From Tritrichomonas musculus (Eukaryota > Parabasalia > Tritrichomonadida > Tritrichomonadidae), in the NCBI GenBank assembly GCA_039105265.1, contig JAPFFF010000006.1, positions 3,906,001 through 3,970,000 on the forward strand: a stretch of DNA of 64,000 bases, given 5' to 3'. Of this stretch, positions 58,736 through 64,000 are shown one piece after another (the stretch's first letter is position 1; each line of letters starts with the position of its first letter). Under the pieces are notes generated by a model that searched no databases, had not been told where the DNA came from, and saw nothing but the letters and a program-made list of their open reading frames with translations. Position numbers and translations under genes: made by a program.

Positions 58736-60589
58736 TTAAATATTTTTTTGCTTAATTGGACAGTTTGAAGCATTATGTCCATGTTTTCCACATAATGAAC
58801 ATGAATAATGTCGTTTTACCTTTTGTCGCCCCCCAACAACATTCTGAGCTGGATGAGTAAATGCTCTACCAGATTGAGCAATGGTTGGAGGCATGCCATG
58901 ATTTGGACGAATTTGTAAATTTTCTAATTCAGAAACTGTATTATTTAAAATTGTATCGACTTTGTCGTTTTTACCAATATAATTTAAAAAAGGATCAATT
59001 CGAGCGAGAAATGAATTTTGGTTTTTTAAAATAGGAAATGAAATATCTTTTACTAAAACTGAGTTGTTTAATGTAGGGAAATTATCTGAGTTTCGTAAAA
59101 AGCGTGGATGTATTTGATCCAAATTAATAAATTGACCTTGAATAAAGCAATGTCTGCAAGGAATTGAATAAGGCGAACTATTTGAACGAAAACAACACCA
59201 AACGCAAGGATTTTCATCAACTTGAAGAAAAAATGAATCTAATTCAATTTTTAAAAATTCTAAAAGTAATCTTCCACATCTTGGTAAATCTTCTTTTAAT
59301 ACTATTGGAAATTGTGAAAATTCTCTGTCCGTTTTTGAGTAATTTGCGTAGGATTGAGTCTTGAGAACGTTGCATAAAATGTTTAAATTGTTAATTGAGG
59401 TTAAAATTTTCCCTCTATCGTGTCCATAATTTCCCTTTAAGAGACCAAATAAGCCTTCAATTCTAGAAGAATCGAAATTGAGATAAATTCCTTTTTGTAT
59501 TAAACAAAATGGTAACCAATGTTCATATTTATCAATGAGTATTTGAATACATTTTTTACCTTTTATTGAATCATCCATTTGAGAAAACCTGAGTTTTAGA
59601 TAATCTAAATATTTGAATGACATCAAAGGATTCCTTTTAATCATATCAAAACCTCCAATGATATCATCATTAGGAGGAAAATATGATAAAAGGTCTCTTC
59701 TGATGTGAACCAAACAAAATGCAATAAAAGAATCTGGAAAAGATCTCGAGAGAGCCTCAAATTGAGATTCTAATCGATCTACAACTATAATTCTAAAAGG
59801 ACAACCGCCAAGTTGAAGAAAATCTTGACAAAATAGTTCAAATGATTCTTTTGATTTATTAGGAATGATTGAATAGCCTAGCAGTTGTGTGTGGTTTTCC
59901 TGGTCAACCACAACAACTGCTTCAAGAGGCAGCCCGTACATATTGGTCATTGCAGTGTCGTCGAAGATTGCTAGATCGTTTGCGTATTTTGAGTTGAGTA
60001 TTTCATTGTCTACAATTGTTAAAGATATTAAAACACCATTATCTTTATTGACTATTATTCTTTTGCTTTTTCCTCTTTCAAGATCACTGATGAGAGAATC
60101 TAAATCTTCATGTCTTTGGTCGTTAATTGCTTCGCGTCGTATATCATAAAAAATATTGCTTCCACTTTCTATATTTAAATTGCTGCGTATTCTTCCAGGT
60201 GGAACTCCCAATATCGTTTGATGAATAATTTCCTGACAAACTTCTGAATGATAACAATTGCGATGACATTGAACAAAATGATGATTAAGTAAATGATTTG
60301 TATGTTGAAAAATACAATTTTGAATATCGAATGTAAATAAATGATTATTGTAGAAATCAGTTGAGTGTGTAAAAGCCAATTGTGCCTGGCATCCAGATGA
60401 TGAGAATGTACAAGTATAAACAAGCGTCTTCCGATGATCTAAATTTGACAAACTAGCAGAAAAAGGCATCTCGGCATTCCTAGTTACTTTGTGTACGAAA
60501 TCAGTCAAGGATCCATATTCAACACTATCAATGGTACATGGAAATATTGTTTTGCTTATTTTGCTGTATACTACAATGATTTGCTCCAT
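58736..60589 (-). mobile_element. MULE (MuDR-like) transposase, apparently intact
   Basis: A single uninterrupted frame of 617 codons. The N-terminus has a FLYWCH/WRKY-like zinc-finger pattern (Cys60, Cys67, Cys92, His96, His99). The catalytic core matches MULE transposases: first Asp at 210/211 in LAIFDDTAMTNMYGLPLEAV, second Asp271 in IIVVDRLESQF followed by the CxxH Cys292/His295, and Glu378 in SSRIEGLFGLLKG. A SWIM-type finger (PCRHCF, about 480-486) and a C-terminal CCHC knuckle (Cys597, Cys600, His605, Cys610) follow, as in many MuDR proteins. No terminal inverted repeats could be matched on both sides. An unbroken frame suggests it was active recently or has been domesticated. Confidence 0.88.
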
Positions 60590-61044
60590 TTAAATGACTA
60601 ATATAGGTGCGCTCAGCGGCAGTGATGTGTCAAAAAATTGTGATAAATCTTAAAAAACCATAAAAATTTAATGATAATTCGTATTTATAATATATCATTA
60701 CATTTAATAATATAAAAAAAATTTATTTAAAACTTTGTCGAGTATTTTTCAATATTTTTATAAATAAAAAATTCTAAGTTTTTTTCAATAATTGACGTTT
60801 CTAAACGTAAGTGAGATGATGTAAATATGATTACTGACTTCATTTTATAAAGAGAAAATAGAATCCTTGTGTCCAAAAGCATCTAGGATATATATTTTTT
60901 TTTTTACTTTTCAGAAAAAAGTTTAAAGCATTCAATGGATATTTCGATATCAAAAATTTTTTTAATGGAACATGTTTTATACAATAATTATTGATGATAT
61001 ATACATATTTGCTATTTTTTAAAGTTTTTTTTTTTTAAAAAAAG
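60590..61044. other. Spacer 5' of the MULE gene
   Basis: AT-rich interval upstream of the MULE start. A short GC-rich patch at 60607-60630 (GTGCGCTCAGCGGCAGTGAT) sits 20 bp before the ATG and may be part of an element end. At 60949-60992 lies the left copy of a 44-bp direct repeat whose right copy is at 63032-63075. No gene is seen. Confidence 0.4.
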
Positions 61045-61306
61045 CATTCAATGGAAATTTCAAAACTAGGCTTTAAATGGTCATAGTGGACATGCCACTT
61101 TTTTCGACAGCTTAACTTTTTCTGTGATAATAAAATGGCATCTTGATTGATTAGGATATTTTAGATTTTTTGAAATAACGGATTCTTCTCAATTAAATCA
61201 ACTTTTTCTATGGTGGACATTCTAATGGACATTTCAAATTTCTCAATGAATGAAATGTGATCTAAAAAAATTTGAGCTATGGCGATCAAACAAGGTCAAA
61301 TAATTG

Positions 61307-61347
<41 letters not shown>

Positions 61348-61404
61348 TTTGTAATATCAATTTCGATTTTGGTTGATTTCGCAAACTTAAAAAAAAAAAA
61401 AAAA

Positions 61405-62120
61405 ACAAGAAAACTAACGCGCGATATAATCATAAATCATTTAATAAACAATAATTTTTGAACATACATAAATGTTTTTTGTATTTTGAAATTCAATTAA
61501 TAATTAATATCATTTAATGACAACTTTTTGAGCAAAGCTCAAAAAGTTGTCATTCTTGGGTTCTATTAGGTACAATATTTCTTTTGTTTTCTTCATGAAA
61601 GTCGATTTGTTTAAGTTTTGAAAAGAAATCTAATTTGAAAATAATAAAAGGCCACTTTTTGAGCGAAGCTCAAAAAGTGGCCAAGCATAAGATTCATTTC
61701 GTATATGTAATAACTTGGTTATAGCTGGTTTTGATGTTTGAATATCTGATTTAAGGTAATTGCAAGAAACGCCACTTTTTGAGCTTCGCTCAAAAAGTGT
61801 CTATGCTTTAGATAATAATGGTGTAATAATATATTTTTCTTTCAAGAGCATTGTTCTAGTTTAAGCAAGAATTCTATAAAAACAAACGATTAAAATAAAT
61901 AGAAAAATAATTGAGGGCCAATTTGGTTTCTCTTGTCATAAACATTTTGCATCAAAAAGTTATTTTATTTTTTAGCTTTAAGAAAAAGTTATGTTTTATT
62001 TTTTGCGCTAAGAAAAAGTTCATGATTATTTTTCACTCATTCAAATTGTGGAAACTTTTTGACCGAAAAAAAACCAAAATAAACAAAAAAAAATTAAATA
62101 TACTATATGAAAACAAGCGG

Positions 62121-62153
<33 letters not shown>

Positions 62154-62865
62154 AAGAAAACTAACGCGCGATATAATCATAAATCATTTAATATACTATA
62201 ATCATTGAACATACATAAATGTTTTTTGTATTTTGAAATTCAATTAATAATTAATTTCATTTAATGACAACTTTTTGAGCTTTGCTCAAAAAGTTGTCAT
62301 TCTTGAGATCTATTAGGTATAATATTTCATTTGTTTTCTTCATGGAAGTTGATTTATGAAAGTTTTGAAAAGAAATCAAATTTGAAAATAATAAAGGGCC
62401 ACTTTTTGAGCTTCGCTCAAAAAGTGTCCAAGCATAAGATTCATTTTGGTTATGTAAAAACTTGGTTATAGCTGGTTTTGATGTTTGAATATCTGATTTG
62501 AGGAAATTGCAAGAAACGCCACTTTTTGAGCTTCGCTCAAAAAGTGTCTATGCTTTAGATGATAATTGCGTAATAATATATTTTTCTTTCAAGAATATTG
62601 TTCTATTTTAAGCAAGTATTCTATAAAAACAAACTATTAAAAGAAATAGAAAAATAATTGAGGGTCAATTTGGTTTCTCTTGTCATAAACATTTTGCATC
62701 AAAAAGTTATTTTATTTTTTATCTTTAAGAAAAAGTTATGTTTTATTTTTTGCTCCAAGAAAAAGTTCATGATTATTTTTCACTCTATCAAATTGTGGAA
62801 ACTTTTTGACCGAAAAAAAATCAAAATAAACAAAAAAAAATTAAATATACTATATGAAAAAAAAG
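61405..62865. repeat. Two ~0.75-kb tandem units, each with three conserved hairpins
   Basis: Unit 1 (61405-62151) and unit 2 (62152-62865) are close copies. Each carries hairpins on the stem ACTTTTTGAGC/GCTCAAAAAGT: 61518-61552, 61651-61683, 61773-61799 and 62265-62299, 62400-62426, 62520-62546. Stems are 12-16 bp and perfect, loops three bases (AAA, GAA, TTC in unit 1; TTT, TTC, TTC in unit 2). Spacing of the three hairpins is conserved. Confidence 0.9.
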
Positions 62866-62931
62866 CAATTATTTGACCTTGTATGATCGACATAGCTCAG
62901 AAAAATTTTAAAATTTTTTTATTTTGAGAAA

Positions 62932-62947
62932 GTGGACATATGTCCAC
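62932..62947. repeat. 16-bp perfect palindrome GTGGACATATGTCCAC
   Basis: It lies in the right arm of the composite element. A second near-palindrome at 62986-63007 (GACATTTTGA / TCAAAATGTC) follows. Both contain the GACA/TGTC core that recurs in the left arm, as transposase-binding subterminal repeats often do. Confidence 0.85.
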
Positions 62948-63074
62948 AAACTGGACACGTGGACTTTAAAATATTAATTGATCTGGACATTTTGATGTCA
63001 AAATGTCTACTATTTAAAGCCTAGTTTCAAAATCAAAATTTTTTTTAATGGAACATGTTTTATACAATAATTAT

Positions 63075-64000
63075 TAGGGATGGGAAACGGGCACCGGGCG
63101 GGCAATGGGCCCGAAATAAACGTACTGCCCGGGCATGCCAGGGCAAATTTACGGGCAAAATGGGCTGCCCGGGCAAAACGGTTATTTACGTTTTTTCGGG
63201 CGAAGCAGTGCCCGTTTCCACTTTTTTGGGCAATTGCCCGGGTCTGCCCATTTTCATAAAAAAGAATTTGGTTAGATTATTTTCCGAATTTTTTTTTTTT
63301 TTTTTTTTTTAGAAAAAAGCATTGACAAAATATACTTTATGAATGATTTTTGTTTTAAAAAATGCATGAATATATTGTATTTTATATTTTAAATATAATT
63401 AAATTAAAAAAATCACATTTACTTATCTGATCACACAAAAATTTCATTTAGATATTATGTCATTAACAAAAAAAAGCAAGTTTAACACAACAGTATAATA
63501 ATATATATGCTATTCTAACTATAAGTTCATAAATAAAACTTTTTGGAACAAATTAAATTTTGAGATATTGAACATAAACTATACAGTTAATGAAATACTT
63601 GTGGGAATAAAAAATTATGCATTTTAAGAATTACAAAAAATCAAAATTTTTAATATAAGCCAAAAAAAGAGTAAAAAAAAGTGATAATATTTTCATTTAA
63701 ACAATTTTATAAAAAAATCATTTTCTTTTTGTTTATAAAAAATGAAAAATAAATTGCAATCATAATGATATGAATAAATATTTTCAACAAGGAATATAGG
63801 TGGAGAAATTGAAAAAAAAAAAAAAAAAAAAAAAAAGATTCGACGAAAATCGAACAAGCAGCTTTTACTATTTCATAAAATTTACGGGCAGGAAAGAAAA
63901 TGATGAACGGGCAATCAATTTAACAATCAAATGGGCAAGAACGAGCAAAAACGGGCAATGTAAAAAAGACGTTTGTGCCCATTCTTGCCCGATGATATGA
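63075..64000. mobile_element. hAT/Ac-like transposon terminus, non-autonomous, right end outside the window
   Basis: At 63075 the sequence changes to TAGGGATGGGAAACGGGCAC, which resembles hAT/Ac termini (CAGGGATGAAA...), followed by about 13 GGGCA/TGCCC motifs up to 63254. That is by far the most GC-rich stretch in the window. AACGG and GGGCA motifs reappear at 63893-63990, where they turn into the inverse TGCCC orientation, as if the far end is near. The interior (63260-63890) is AT-rich with poly(A) at 63811-63836 and has no transposase. Subterminal AAACGG repeats are known from Ac. The family call is inference. Confidence 0.5.

Larger units (their letters stand above)
61045..63035. mobile_element. 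Non-coding composite element with inverted arms and two tandem units
   Basis: The outer arms are inverted copies: AAACTAGGCTTTAAAT near 61065 and its complement near 63012, and, further in, the ~40 bp around GATCAAACAAGGTCAAATAA at 61279-61310 and its complement at 62865-62890. GGACA/TGTCC motifs recur in both arms. Between them are two ~0.75-kb tandem units (61405-62151 and 62152-62865) and long poly(A)/poly(T) runs at 61311-61345 and 62121-62151. Small frames in each unit start only from TTG and are not genes. This looks like a non-autonomous DNA transposon that duplicated internally. The family is unknown. Confidence 0.65.

Noticed and set aside
58221-60850. Terminal inverted repeats for the MULE
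   Set aside because: GTGACAC near 58312 and GTGTC near 60627 are too short and do not align as inverted ends.
61911-62201. Small frame of 96 codons repeated in the second unit (62658-62876)
   Set aside because: Both begin only at TTG, are very rich in Lys, Phe and Ile, and run into poly(A); similarity between them simply follows from the tandem duplication.
1-64000. Canonical trichomonad introns (ACTAACACACAG), CRISPR arrays, rRNA or tRNA genes
   Set aside because: None was seen on reading; only the non-consensus candidate at 47335-47375 was kept.

Overview
The window is a strongly AT-rich piece of a protist nuclear chromosome, most likely from a trichomonad (parabasalid) and possibly a Tritrichomonas-type genome. 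The best lineage marker is the gene at 5459-6526. It encodes a protein with the initiator-binding domain of IBP39, the factor that reads the Inr core promoter in Trichomonas. Compact genes with almost no introns, short intergenic spacers, and stop codons that often read TAAA (the trichomonad poly(A) signal) fit this. The species call is inference.

From 1 to about 47 kb is a dense set of host genes on both strands. Several concern ubiquitin or transcription and chromatin: a USP-fold protein that appears to lack its catalytic Cys and His (1-1312, running off the left edge), a normal DUSP-UBL-USP deubiquitinase (24222-25922), the IBP39-like factor, an Sds3-like Sin3/HDAC subunit, a small BOD1/Shg1- or ENY2-like protein, and a CHD-like protein whose SNF2 motor appears dead (10554-14687). 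Others concern cytoskeleton and trafficking: a NEDD1-like WD40 protein, a tubulin tyrosine ligase-like enzyme, a 2776-residue BEACH-WD40 protein, a GRIP-domain golgin and several coiled-coil proteins. Signalling, lipid and translation genes are a Ste20/MST-like kinase, a CK1-family kinase, a choline/ethanolamine phosphotransferase and the ribosome-rescue GTPase Hbs1. A GC-richer hairpin-forming stretch at 31140-31290 is a candidate non-coding RNA.

From about 45 kb repeats become frequent. There is a 28-bp-arm hairpin at 45021-45109, an OB-fold gene whose frame is interrupted (or that carries a tiny intron) at 46662-47390, a precise 120-bp tandem duplication, and a decayed P-element/THAP9-like transposase gene at 47892-49462. 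Host genes resume from 49.7 to 55.3 kb.

The last 8.7 kb is mobile-element territory. A 3.4-kb extremely AT-rich stretch carries three copies of a ~50-bp inverted repeat. An apparently intact MULE (MuDR-like) transposase gene follows at 58736-60589. Then comes a composite element at about 61.05-63.03 kb with inverted arms and two ~0.75-kb tandem units, each holding three near-perfect hairpins built on one shared stem; two of the three hairpins are inverted between units. At 63075 a hAT/Ac-like terminus packed with GGGCA/TGCCC motifs begins and seems to extend past the right edge.
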